Positions 1 to 7,113 of a DNA stretch of 49,863 bases are shown piece by piece. Both the position numbers and the translations under genes were made by a program. This DNA is from a virus: positions 1 through 49,863 of IMG/VR virus record IMGVR_UViG_3300006802_000134. One strand, 5' to 3'. Within the stretch, counting starts at the first letter, position 1, and each line of letters starts with the position of its first letter. The notes under the pieces were generated by a model. The model did not search any database and was not told the DNA's origin. It worked only from the letters and a program-made list of their open reading frames with translations.

Positions 1-1169
1 GAGAACTTGGTCCAAGTGACCGCAGTCGTTCCAAGAGTGCCGCCAGCATTGACGTTACAGACCCATCCAGAGTCGGCATTGGCAGTGCCGGTCTCGACGA
101 ACGTGAACGCGCCAACCAGCTCATCCCAAGTGTTGGCATCCAGCGAACGAGTCATCGCGGATCCGGTTCCGTTCCAGATGTAGATGCCGTTCTCAGCCTG
201 TGCGCTCTGGTCCTTGACGAGGATTCGAGTGACACCGCTGGTGAATGTCGCCGAGCTAACACCGTCGATGGTGATTGATCCCGGAGACGCCAGCGTAATG
301 TTAGTCGTGGACGCCACTACGCAGCTCGCCTTGACGTCCAGACCCTGAGCTACCGAATCAACGTAACCTTTGGTGGCAGCCGTTGAATCAGGATCAGTCG
401 AGATCGGAGTCCCGAGATTCGTGATCTTGTAGGTGCCCATCGACACATCCGCAGTGGCCGCACCGAATCCGCTCAGAGGAATCGAAGTCTTAGCCGTCGC
501 AGCAGGGTTGTTGGAAGCATCACCAACATAGAACTGGCCATCTGAAAGGCTCAGCCGACCAAGACTCAAGGTGCCGCTGGAGATGTTGCTGGCATTGGTC
601 GTGTCGGTCGTAGCAGACGCAGCAAGACCAGAGACGGAGCTGGAAGGGATCGTGGCGGACCAGACAGGGGTGCTTCCGTTGGAAGTAAGGATACGGCCAT
701 TGGCACCGATGTTTAGGAAGCCAGTGGTACCAGCCGCAGACTGCACCGGGATGTCGCCAGCAGTTCCGCCAGCCAAGAACGTAGCAGTGCCAACAGAAAG
801 GTTAGACTGAGCTGTCCACTCAGGAGCTGTGGCTCCCGAATTGACCTTCAGAACCTGACCAGCGGTGCCGATGCCGAGGAAGGTCGTGTCATTAGCTCCT
901 TGCTGATACGGAAGACTTCCAGCAGCGCCACCGGAAAGATCCGCAGCGACGATGGTGGTCGAGGCACTGTCGAGCAACGTGCGAGCTTCGGTGCCGGTCC
1001 AATACTTCAGGCGAAGAACAGGCGTTGGCGTAGTGGTGCTATCGAACCAGAAGTATCCTCCATCGTTGGCGGTCAGCGTCGGGGTCGGATCATTCCCGAT
1101 GTTGAAGACCTTGAAGTTCTGAACCTCGTTCTTGTTGAGGTTGACGCTGTTGAGAAATGGGACTGGCAT
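1..1169 (-). CDS. Tail fibre protein, 3' end cut by window edge
   Basis: The minus-strand frame is open from ATG at 1169 to base 1 with no stop, so about 389 N-terminal residues are present and the C-terminus lies outside. The N-terminus (MPVPFLNSVNLNKNEVQNF) runs into a segment reading DGGYFWFDSTT, then repeated Ala/Gly/Ser/Thr-rich stretches such as GIGTAGQVLKVNSG and NIGANGRILTSNG, and finally TKGYVDSVAQG. This low-complexity, beta-repeat style with a TKxYVD element is typical of phage tail fibres and receptor-binding proteins. A weak AAAGAG lies just upstream. It is the last gene of the minus-strand unit from 6735 and follows two other fibre-type proteins. The general class is secure from composition and motifs; the receptor is unknown. 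Confidence 0.8.
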   Translation of the reverse strand, partial: MPVPFLNSVNLNKNEVQNFKVFNIGNDPTPTLTANDGGYFWFDSTTTPTPVLRLKYWTGTEARTLLDSASTTIVAADLSGGAAGSLPYQQGANDTTFLGIGTAGQVLKVNSGATAPEWTAQSNLSVGTATFLAGGTAGDIPVQSAAGTTGFLNIGANGRILTSNGSTPVWSATIPSSSVSGLAASATTDTTNASNISSGTLSLGRLSLSDGQFYVGDASNNPAATAKTSIPLSGFGAATADVSMGTYKITNLGTPISTDPDSTAATKGYVDSVAQGLDVKASCVVASTTNITLASPGSITIDGVSSATFTSGVTRILVKDQSAQAENGIYIWNGTGSAMTRSLDANTWDELVGAFTFVETGTANADSGWVCNVNAGGTLGTTAVTWTKF

Positions 1170-1181
1170 GGTGGGGTCTCT

Positions 1182-1649
1182 TTAGAAGTTCAAATAGGCG
1201 GTTCCGGTCTGGGCTCCTGGGAAGTGCGCTCGGACAGTATTGGCATCGACATACTCAACCTCGGTCCATCCGGCACGACCCAGAGGATCGATCACCCAGA
1301 CGGTCGGAAACGCATTGAGGTTGTGATTGATCACCCAAGGATTTGCGGCAACACCCTGCGTGTGCGTGTAGGTGGTGGTCTGAAGCGCCGTACGGGCATC
1401 TACAGGCGTCTTGGTGTGCAGGTTCTTGTTCGCGTCCGTGAAGATCACCTGCCCCGCATTCAGCAGGTTGAACGTGACAAACCCGTCGACCTCGAGGTTG
1501 CCAGCGATCAGGACATTCCCACTGCTTGTGGGATTGATGGCGTTGTAGATCTCGCTGAAGTTCCCGTTGACCTTGATGAACGCTGTTCTCAGCGGATCAC
1601 CAGTGCCGTCATTCGGGGCCAGCCCTACATTGACCAGTTCCAGCGGCAT
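1182..1649 (-). CDS. Tail fibre / baseplate-associated structural protein
   Basis: 155 residues. The N-terminus carries PNDGTGDPLRTAFIKVNGNF, a motif shared by many phage fibre and baseplate proteins (NDGTGDxLRxAFxKxNxNF), where it forms an attachment segment. The middle has GNLEVDGFVTFNLLNAGQ, which resembles fibre shaft repeats. The C-terminal third (NHNLNAFPTVWVIDPLGR ... AYLNF) looks like a small beta-sandwich tip domain. It sits 12 bases upstream of the fibre gene that ends at the window edge and 9 bases downstream of another short structural gene, so the three probably build one adhesion device. No Shine-Dalgarno sequence is visible; translation is probably coupled to the upstream gene. 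The structural role is an inference from the motif and neighbours. Confidence 0.75.
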   Translation of the reverse strand: MPLELVNVGLAPNDGTGDPLRTAFIKVNGNFSEIYNAINPTSSGNVLIAGNLEVDGFVTFNLLNAGQVIFTDANKNLHTKTPVDARTALQTTTYTHTQGVAANPWVINHNLNAFPTVWVIDPLGRAGWTEVEYVDANTVRAHFPGAQTGTAYLNF

Positions 1650-1658
1650 GCGGTTGGA

Positions 1659-2105
1659 TCAGTTCTGCAGCTTGATCGGAGTCGAGAACGTCACCGTGAA
1701 GGTGGAGTTGCTGGACGATACCGTGGCGTCGAAGTTCGCGTAGGCCACCAGCTTGTCCGTCGCGGCATTGCCAGTGTTCGTCAGAAGGATCGCCGCCTTG
1801 GCAGAAACGGTCGAATTGGACCAGCTTGTCGCAGGGATCGCGATGTTGATGGCGTTGGTGGCGCTGTCGATGGTTACGCTGCCAGCGACGAATGTGACCA
1901 CGTTTCCGCCAGGCGTGTAGCCAGACCCAGAGGCCTCGGTTCCAGTGGCCGTGAAGTCGGTCTTGATCGTATGCGCCTTGCTGAAGGTGTAGCCAGAGCC
2001 AGGAGCCACCAGCAACAGCTTCATCGCGGTGTTGCCATCAAAGCGAATGGTTCCCTGAGCCATTTCCTTCAGGGCGTTGTTGTAAAGAGTAACCGTAGCA
2101 GCCAT
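1659..2105 (-). CDS. Small virion-associated protein, fibre-cluster type
   Basis: 148 residues, start ATG 2105 with AAGGA 6-7 bases upstream. The sequence is rich in Thr, Val, Ala and Gly and has the pattern SGSGYTPGGNVVTF followed by alternating hydrophobic strands (VTIDSATNAINIAIP, SNSTFTVTFSTPIKLQN). Proteins of this size with a GTGYTxGG segment recur next to fibre genes in tailed phages. I infer a beta-rich head or tail decoration protein; no enzyme motif is present. It is followed after 9 bases by the NDGTGD-motif protein. Confidence 0.65.
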   Translation of the reverse strand: MAATVTLYNNALKEMAQGTIRFDGNTAMKLLLVAPGSGYTFSKAHTIKTDFTATGTEASGSGYTPGGNVVTFVAGSVTIDSATNAINIAIPATSWSNSTVSAKAAILLTNTGNAATDKLVAYANFDATVSSSNSTFTVTFSTPIKLQN

Positions 2106-2157
2106 GAGCGTCCTTTAGACCGAGGTTTCCAACATGTCGATGAGGAGTCGCAGGCCC

Positions 2158-2562
2158 TCACCGATACCGAGAGGTCTTCTGAGCGATGCGCTTGGGCTGG
2201 GACACGAACTGGGTGCCGCGTCGAATACCCTCCCTTTTCACCGCACTGGTTGCGGCGTATTCCGAGGAGGACAAGGCCTCTCTGGCCTTTCTGGGCAGAT
2301 ACCGCTCTCCAGTAGCACCCTTGCCAACCACCGAGTTCTTGCCGCTCTTGGTGCCCCAGTCCTCACGGGTCCACTTGGCCAGACTGTTGGATGGGCTCTT
2401 GGCACCGCTGTAACCACCGCCAGCCTTCTTGTACCGAGCCACCGCCAGCTGAGCCTTGCGAGCGCTCCACTGCCCAGCACGACCGCCCTTCGAGGAAGCG
2501 GTGACCTCACGAACAATCCGACTCCAAAGCTCGGGCTTGGTTTTCCTAGCGGTGATCGCCAT
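2158..2562 (-). CDS. Basic protein of a phage/giant-virus family of unknown function (DUF5872-like)
   Basis: 134 residues, strongly basic. Conserved-looking blocks are LWSRIVREVTASSKGG, GQWSARKAQLAVARYKKAGGGY, NSLAKWTREDWGTKSGK, ATGERYLPRKAR and SSEYAATSAVKREG. I recognise this order of blocks from short proteins in environmental phages and large algal viruses, which I believe are grouped as DUF5872; the function is unknown to me. The basic charge suggests binding to nucleic acid or packaging with DNA. It is the first gene after a 660-base non-coding stretch and may have its own promoter. No clear Shine-Dalgarno sequence precedes ATG 2562. The family name should be confirmed by a profile search. 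Confidence 0.75.
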   Translation of the reverse strand: MAITARKTKPELWSRIVREVTASSKGGRAGQWSARKAQLAVARYKKAGGGYSGAKSPSNSLAKWTREDWGTKSGKNSVVGKGATGERYLPRKAREALSSSEYAATSAVKREGIRRGTQFVSQPKRIAQKTSRYR

Positions 2563-3222
2563 GAGGGAACCATGAACCCAGAGTCCATCCCCATTCCATT
2601 AGGAGTCGTCTGGGATCCCCTTGTATATCCCCACTGTTCCTCATCTCCTTGTGGTACCTAACCCGTTTCCTAGAGGGTAAGCGGAGAACGAAGGGCAAGC
2701 CACCTCCTAGGAGATGGCTGGCGTATTCACCTCGTTCTCTTGGCACCGACCGTTTCCTTGTCGGATGAAGGGAGCCACGTAGGGGTTGGTCGGAGTCAAC
2801 CTTCCGACGTTCAACAGGACCAGACTGTCTGAGCAGGGGACGCTCACCTGTGCTGCAGGGCTCTAGTCTCTCGCCACCACCCTGTCGGTCCTAGCACACT
2901 CGCCTGACCGCTTTCTGCCGCACCGTCCCAGTTCGTTAGACCCTGTGCATGAACGGCAGCCAGTTCTGCTGTGCGCCTTGTTGGGGGAAATGGAAAGCCC
3001 CAGTCCTGCTGGAGAACTGGGGCCATCCTTGAAAGGGGGCGCTCCTTGTGTGCTGCTCTGGCGGAGCAGTGAGGGCCGTTGCCTAGGCGGACTCCTCTGG
3101 AGCATTATGGCGTCCCAGCGTTGATCACACAATCCACGCCGAACGACCGACAGATTAGGAGTGGATTGCTCAGTGTACAGAGGAAAGTTACTCAGCTGCG
3201 CAACCTACTGTAGTGACAGTGA
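2563..3222 (-). ncRNA. 660-base non-coding stretch with strong hairpins, candidate structured RNA
   Basis: No frame here looks like protein. Hairpins I can pair by eye: CAATCCAC (3130-3137) with GTGGATTG (3161-3168); CTGCTC (3053-3058) with GAGCAG (3064-3069); GCCCCAGT (2997-3004) with ACTGGGGC (3016-3023); GTCGGA (2789-2794) with TCCGAC (2803-2808); and a near-perfect palindrome at 2700-2717. The 2700-2717 element pairs fully only as minus-strand RNA, where the one odd pair becomes a G-U wobble; this is why I assign minus. One fragment near 2865-2885 (minus: GAGAGACTAGAG) with a later CAGTCT recalls P7 of group I introns, but the rest of that core is not found and no split gene flanks it. 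Confidence 0.4.
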
Positions 3223-3534
3223 TTACCACAGTCTAGTTCTGGCCCAAAAGTTCGCTGAGAACTTGTCATTCTTGGTCAGCTGCCCCTGCTTGTTCCGGAT
3301 TCCACCGCTCCGAGCAAGGTAGTTGGCCCTGCGTTTGGGGTTCTTGTGCTTGGTGAAGTCGCTGTAGCCGCGCAGTCCAAAGTTCACGACCTTCACCTTG
3401 TCGCCCTTCTTGGCTAGCACCCGCATCTTGGCCTTGGAGCCAGCAGGGGCCTGCTTGGGTTTGTTGAAGCCAGGGAACTTCTCCCCTCGGTACATGAGCC
3501 CGCCGCTAGGCAGGCGTTTAACTCCCTTGATCAT
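3223..3534 (-). CDS. Small basic protein, unknown function
   Basis: 103 residues. ATG 3534 is chosen because AAGGAGG lies 6-7 bases upstream, inside the last codons of the preceding gene, with a 17-base overlap. The chain is very rich in Lys and Arg: KGVKRLPSGGLMYRGEKF, a KVKVVNFG segment, then KHKNPKRRANYLARSGG and KFSANFWARTRLW. The layout KV..VNFG, followed by a K..RR..Y.AR block and an AxFWA.. end, resembles short basic proteins I know from environmental phages and large DNA viruses. No enzyme signature is seen. It may bind DNA or the capsid interior. It ends at the edge of the 660-base non-coding stretch. Confidence 0.7.
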   Translation of the reverse strand: MIKGVKRLPSGGLMYRGEKFPGFNKPKQAPAGSKAKMRVLAKKGDKVKVVNFGLRGYSDFTKHKNPKRRANYLARSGGIRNKQGQLTKNDKFSANFWARTRLW

Positions 3535-4039
3535 TTGATACCTCCTTGATTTCGGCCTCACTGACAGGCCCGTTGACGTTGACATTCACCTGAGTGAGTC
3601 CAACCGCAGCCCTTGGGGCGAAGCCAGGAAGCACCATGGCCTCGGTCTTGGCAGTCTCAGCTGCGGTCTGGGCGCTCTTGATGAGAAGCTCTGCGGCGTT
3701 GTTGCTCTTCCCGATGAGGTCGGCGTTGATCTTCATCAGGCCCATCATCACCTCTGGATCGGTGGAGGACTCGGCAGCCCTCTCGCAGAAGTCCATTGCC
3801 CTGTCGGCCCGAGCGATGTTCATGGCGAGGCGCGATCGGCCGATCTGAATGGCACCGACCTGCGCCACGAATTCGCCGAAGACACCAGCTTGCTTGAGCT
3901 GCTTCGCGTCAATTATGCCGAATCCAGCCTCCTTGGCAGCCTTCTCGGCAGCCGCCAGAGAGATGGTTGGCTTGTTACGAGTCATAGGCACTTCCGAAGA
4001 AGTGTGGATGTTTTGTTCGATAGGAATAGGTGCGTTCAT
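3518..4039 (-). CDS. Hypothetical protein, helical, Ala-rich
   Basis: 173 residues from ATG 4039, which has GGAGGG 7-10 bases upstream inside the 3' end of the previous gene. The protein is largely alpha-helical by composition: SLAAAEKAAKEAGF, FGEFVAQVGAIQIGRSRL, MDFCERAAESSTDPEVM, AAELLIKSAQTAAETAK. The tail is VNVNVNGPVSEAEIKEV. No catalytic motif is seen. It sits two genes downstream of the large terminase, so it could be a packaging or head-completion accessory protein, but that is only inferred from location. Confidence 0.7.
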   Translation of the reverse strand: MNAPIPIEQNIHTSSEVPMTRNKPTISLAAAEKAAKEAGFGIIDAKQLKQAGVFGEFVAQVGAIQIGRSRLAMNIARADRAMDFCERAAESSTDPEVMMGLMKINADLIGKSNNAAELLIKSAQTAAETAKTEAMVLPGFAPRAAVGLTQVNVNVNGPVSEAEIKEVSNDQGS

Positions 4040-4045
4040 GGCCAA

Positions 4046-5269
4046 TTACCCTCCCTGATTCCCATCGCGTCCAGCCAGCACATCTTCTCCGGAAGCTTGG
4101 CCGCCAGAGGCAGGTAGCACCAGCATCCCACTGTCTGAGGCTTCCCATCCGGACCCACCATCGTCTCCCCCAGATAGCCGCAGGTCCACATTGGGCTCCG
4201 CATTGGACATCGCCAGCATACGCGCAGCCGCTGCCTCCAGATACGCGCTGGTGTCTTCGACTCCGAGGAAATCATCAACGCTCTGGTAGCCAGCCTCATC
4301 GCTGTCCAGAGACGCTCGATAGCTGATGAGGGTTGGAGCGCCCTGAACAAAGCGAGCGCCGCCTTGGTTGCGACGCCAGTATAGGCGACAGCACGATGTA
4401 TTCTCTTTCGCAGCGTACTCACGGATGACTTCGTAGATCTGTTCTTCAAGTTGGCTGATCTTGGTTGCCCAGCGCTTCAGGTAGGCCAATGGACCAAGCG
4501 ATGCGGCACACTCATGTTCTGCATCGATCACGGCGTTTTCCCAGCTGGAATCGTGGATCACCTCAACGCTCCACCCAAAGAGCGCCCTGTTCATGCGTGT
4601 TCTGTACTCGGTGAGTTCAGAGCTTCGTATCATCCGAGAGGCAGCTGTGAAGGCCAGCGACATGATGCGCTTCCGATCCTTCACAAAGCACAGCTTCTTG
4701 AGCTGCGGGTACCTCGCCAACAGGACCTCCTTCCAGTTCTTGCGATACGGGAATGCCTGAAGCTTGAAGACCCCAAAGTCGATCATCCGTCCGGACAGGA
4801 GCCAGTCTGCCATGCACTGGGTGATCGCCATCCAGCACATCGTGAGGGTTGATCTGTCTAGGCCGGATCGTTCCGCAACGAGGTCTATGAACTCGTTCTG
4901 AACATCGAGCTTCTTCTTCTTGGCCCAATCGATCGTATCCTCCTCTGGAGTACTCGGCTTGTCCGTGAACTCGCCATTCCACTTGTAGTAGAACTCCGGA
5001 GTTACCCCAGCGGCCTTGGTGCAGATTGAGGTGAACTGTTCGAGCTCTAGCACCCACCCGCTCCTGAGCTGGATCGCGCCGTGGAATTTCAGCTTTGGCT
5101 CCACGACTCCGTACTGCGCGTAGCCCAGCGGAACCGCTGGAATCACGTGGGCCATCGCCTTCCCGTCCATCACGCAGTGGCGCAACCGCATCGGCATCGC
5201 CCACCCCGTTCCAGACAACACCCAAAGCTCGACGTCTTTGTCGTCGCAGTATGTCAGCTTCATCGTCAC
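4046..5269 (-). CDS. Hypothetical protein coupled to terminase
   Basis: 407 residues if it starts at GTG 5269, whose GTGA overlaps the terminase stop (ATG 5263 is the alternative). Notable parts: a Trp/Tyr-rich N-terminal half, a basic KKKKLDVQNEF segment, SLAFTAASRMIRSSELTEYR, and a Gly/Ser/Asp-rich C-terminus (LRLSGGDDGGSGWEASD ... GGQASGEDVLAG). I do not recognise the family. The overlap with terL suggests co-expression at equal level and possibly a role in packaging or head maturation. Confidence 0.7.
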   Translation of the reverse strand: MTMKLTYCDDKDVELWVLSGTGWAMPMRLRHCVMDGKAMAHVIPAVPLGYAQYGVVEPKLKFHGAIQLRSGWVLELEQFTSICTKAAGVTPEFYYKWNGEFTDKPSTPEEDTIDWAKKKKLDVQNEFIDLVAERSGLDRSTLTMCWMAITQCMADWLLSGRMIDFGVFKLQAFPYRKNWKEVLLARYPQLKKLCFVKDRKRIMSLAFTAASRMIRSSELTEYRTRMNRALFGWSVEVIHDSSWENAVIDAEHECAASLGPLAYLKRWATKISQLEEQIYEVIREYAAKENTSCCRLYWRRNQGGARFVQGAPTLISYRASLDSDEAGYQSVDDFLGVEDTSAYLEAAAARMLAMSNAEPNVDLRLSGGDDGGSGWEASDSGMLVLPASGGQASGEDVLAGRDGNQGG

Positions 5270-6735
5270 TGCGTGAACACCACGGTCGGCTTCACCGTTG
5301 GCGCAAACCTGCGCTCGATGTCCATCGGGGTCTCCGAGATGAGCATGTAGGTGACCGCATCGAAGATGTGCTTGTTCTTGTCACCATCGCGAATCGGCTC
5401 GGCCTTGTTCGGTCCTGGCTTCAGCTCCTTGACCATCTTGATGGTGTTTGACAGCTGTGCGGAGAAGTAGATCCGCCGACCGAAGAGCAGCTTCTTCATC
5501 AGACTGATGCGCTGTTTCACCGATCCTGAGCCCTTTGTGACCGCGTTGAGGACGATCTTGCCTTGGCTCACCTGTCTGACCACCAGCTCGTCGTAGACAT
5601 CGGACGCCGCCCTGTAGCGCCACGCGCTGTTGTCGGACCAGTGCCGCCACATGATCCGCTCGTGTCCGTACTCGCGCTTGATGAACTCCTCCCACTTCTC
5701 CATCCGCTCGATGACGGCATAGGTGAAGTCGGCGATGCTGAGCTTCCGGTCGATGACGACTACCTCGTCCAAGATGTCGAAGACGCTGTTGCCGTTCTCG
5801 TCCTCGCGCTTGCAGGCAATACAGCAGGCGTGGTTGACGTCACCAAGGTCCCATCCTGTGTACAGCTCGATGCAGTTCCTGTTCGGAACAATCACATCCC
5901 ATTCGTCCTCGGTGGCGGAGGTCGCATTGCCGACCACATGGGTGGATTCCACGAAGACATCTGAGAAATATGTGTCTGATACATCTGCAACCCATTCGCC
6001 CCTGACATAACGGGCAAACAGCTGCTTGTCGTAGCTGTACTTGGAGATGAGGTCCTTCTTCTCGCGTGGGTCGAGGAAGATGTTGTCGTCGATCGTGAAC
6101 TGGATGCGTCCGTAGGAGTCGTCCCTGTTCTCCCCATCAGCCATCTTCGGGAACCACACGCCAGCCAGCCAATGGTTCACGCCAAGCTCTGGAGGGTTTA
6201 GGTCGACGATCAGCTGATGGTTCTCGTACGGGATTCCAACCACGCGCAACTGGTCTGAAAGTGAGTCGAACACGATCCGCTCCTCGAACTGGTCCGCCTC
6301 CGAGATCCAGACCATCGAGAACCGCGTTCCCTTGAACTTCTGCTCCGCCTCACCGACGTTCTCAAGCGAGTGCAGTTGGATCTCCGATGTTCCTCCAAAG
6401 GCGTTCCTGACCCGAGCAAAGGACATCTTGGTGGCGACGTCCATGGTGGGCTCCTTCACCCACTTCATCCCAAAGCCAGCCTCGATCCATTCGGGCAGGA
6501 CCGTTCTGGTGACGTCACTCCATACGCCAACCTTACCATTCTTGAGGGTCTTGGTGATGATCCCCACGATGGCGTTGTTGTTCTCGAACAGGTGTCTGGC
6601 GGCACGATTGGCAATGGCAAGCGATTTGCCCGCCTTACGTGGACCGTCGACCATCAAGTATCGGCTGTAGTTGTTGAAGACCTCGAACCCCTTTGGGAAC
6701 AGATTTGGCAACCACCGCCCGCTGGAGTCTTGCAT
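5266..6735 (-). CDS. terL: Terminase large subunit (packaging ATPase/nuclease)
   Basis: Motor that threads and cuts DNA at the portal. ATG 6735 is preferred; ATG 6789 would add 18 low-complexity residues. From the short start, Walker A GPRKAGKS lies near residues 31-38, followed by a Walker B-like MVWISEAD, and a C-terminal RNase H-like nuclease with Asp in GWDLGD, HWSDNSAW and KHIFDAVTYM. About 489 residues is a usual length. It is on the minus strand, back to back with the portal operon on the plus strand; the 69 bases between hold the half-operator-like GGTGTAAAA at 6764-6772. Terminase and portal are more often co-directional, so this divergence is unusual. No small terminase subunit is recognised. 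Confidence 0.92.
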   Translation of the reverse strand: MQDSSGRWLPNLFPKGFEVFNNYSRYLMVDGPRKAGKSLAIANRAARHLFENNNAIVGIITKTLKNGKVGVWSDVTRTVLPEWIEAGFGMKWVKEPTMDVATKMSFARVRNAFGGTSEIQLHSLENVGEAEQKFKGTRFSMVWISEADQFEERIVFDSLSDQLRVVGIPYENHQLIVDLNPPELGVNHWLAGVWFPKMADGENRDDSYGRIQFTIDDNIFLDPREKKDLISKYSYDKQLFARYVRGEWVADVSDTYFSDVFVESTHVVGNATSATEDEWDVIVPNRNCIELYTGWDLGDVNHACCIACKREDENGNSVFDILDEVVVIDRKLSIADFTYAVIERMEKWEEFIKREYGHERIMWRHWSDNSAWRYRAASDVYDELVVRQVSQGKIVLNAVTKGSGSVKQRISLMKKLLFGRRIYFSAQLSNTIKMVKELKPGPNKAEPIRDGDKNKHIFDAVTYMLISETPMDIERRFAPTVKPTVVFTQ

Positions 6736-6804
6736 GCAGGAGCTACGACTTTGCGTGGACAATGGTGTAAAAGGCGGGGATGACTCCATTCAAAGTTGCA
6801 CCAA

Positions 6805-7101
6805 ATGAACGAAATCAAACTGCAGCGTGATGGCCTTGATGAGTCCATGGACTCCCTCGAGGTGGGTGACATGATCGAAGTTCGTGCCACCCTCAAGGTG
6901 ACATCAAAGGACGATTCTCAGATCGTTGCGGCGGTCGAATCCATCGAAGAGGACGGCATGCCCAGCGAGATGGAGTCCGAGGATGATGGTGAAGAGATGG
7001 ACGAGTACGATCAGGAGGAAGAGGCCCCCATGCGTAAGAAGCATGGCAAGGGTCTTGGGATCCTGATTATGATGGGCGGACCCAAGGGGAAGTCCAAGTA
7101 A
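6805..7101 (+). CDS. Small acidic protein upstream of portal
   Basis: 98 residues from ATG 6805. The first half (LQRDGLDESMDSLEVGDMIE, VRATLKVTSKDDSQIVAAVE) reads as a small beta domain, followed by a strongly acidic stretch (ESEDDGEEMDEYDQEEE) and a short basic Gly-rich tail (KKHGKGLGILIMMGGPKGK). Such acidic-then-basic small proteins occur just before portal genes in podovirus-like genomes. Function unknown. It lies 12 bases before the portal and opens the plus-strand virion operon. Confidence 0.75.
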   Translation: MNEIKLQRDGLDESMDSLEVGDMIEVRATLKVTSKDDSQIVAAVESIEEDGMPSEMESEDDGEEMDEYDQEEEAPMRKKHGKGLGILIMMGGPKGKSK

Positions 7102-7113
7102 CTCGTTCACACC

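Noticed and set aside
900-2315. Plus-strand open frame of 471 codons
   Set aside because: It is antisense to three clear minus-strand structural genes, has an Arg/Val/Gly-rich composition typical of a shadow frame, and no ribosome site.
2840-2900. Group I intron core
   Set aside because: A P7-like pair exists, but P4/P6 consensus parts are not seen and no gene is split by the region.
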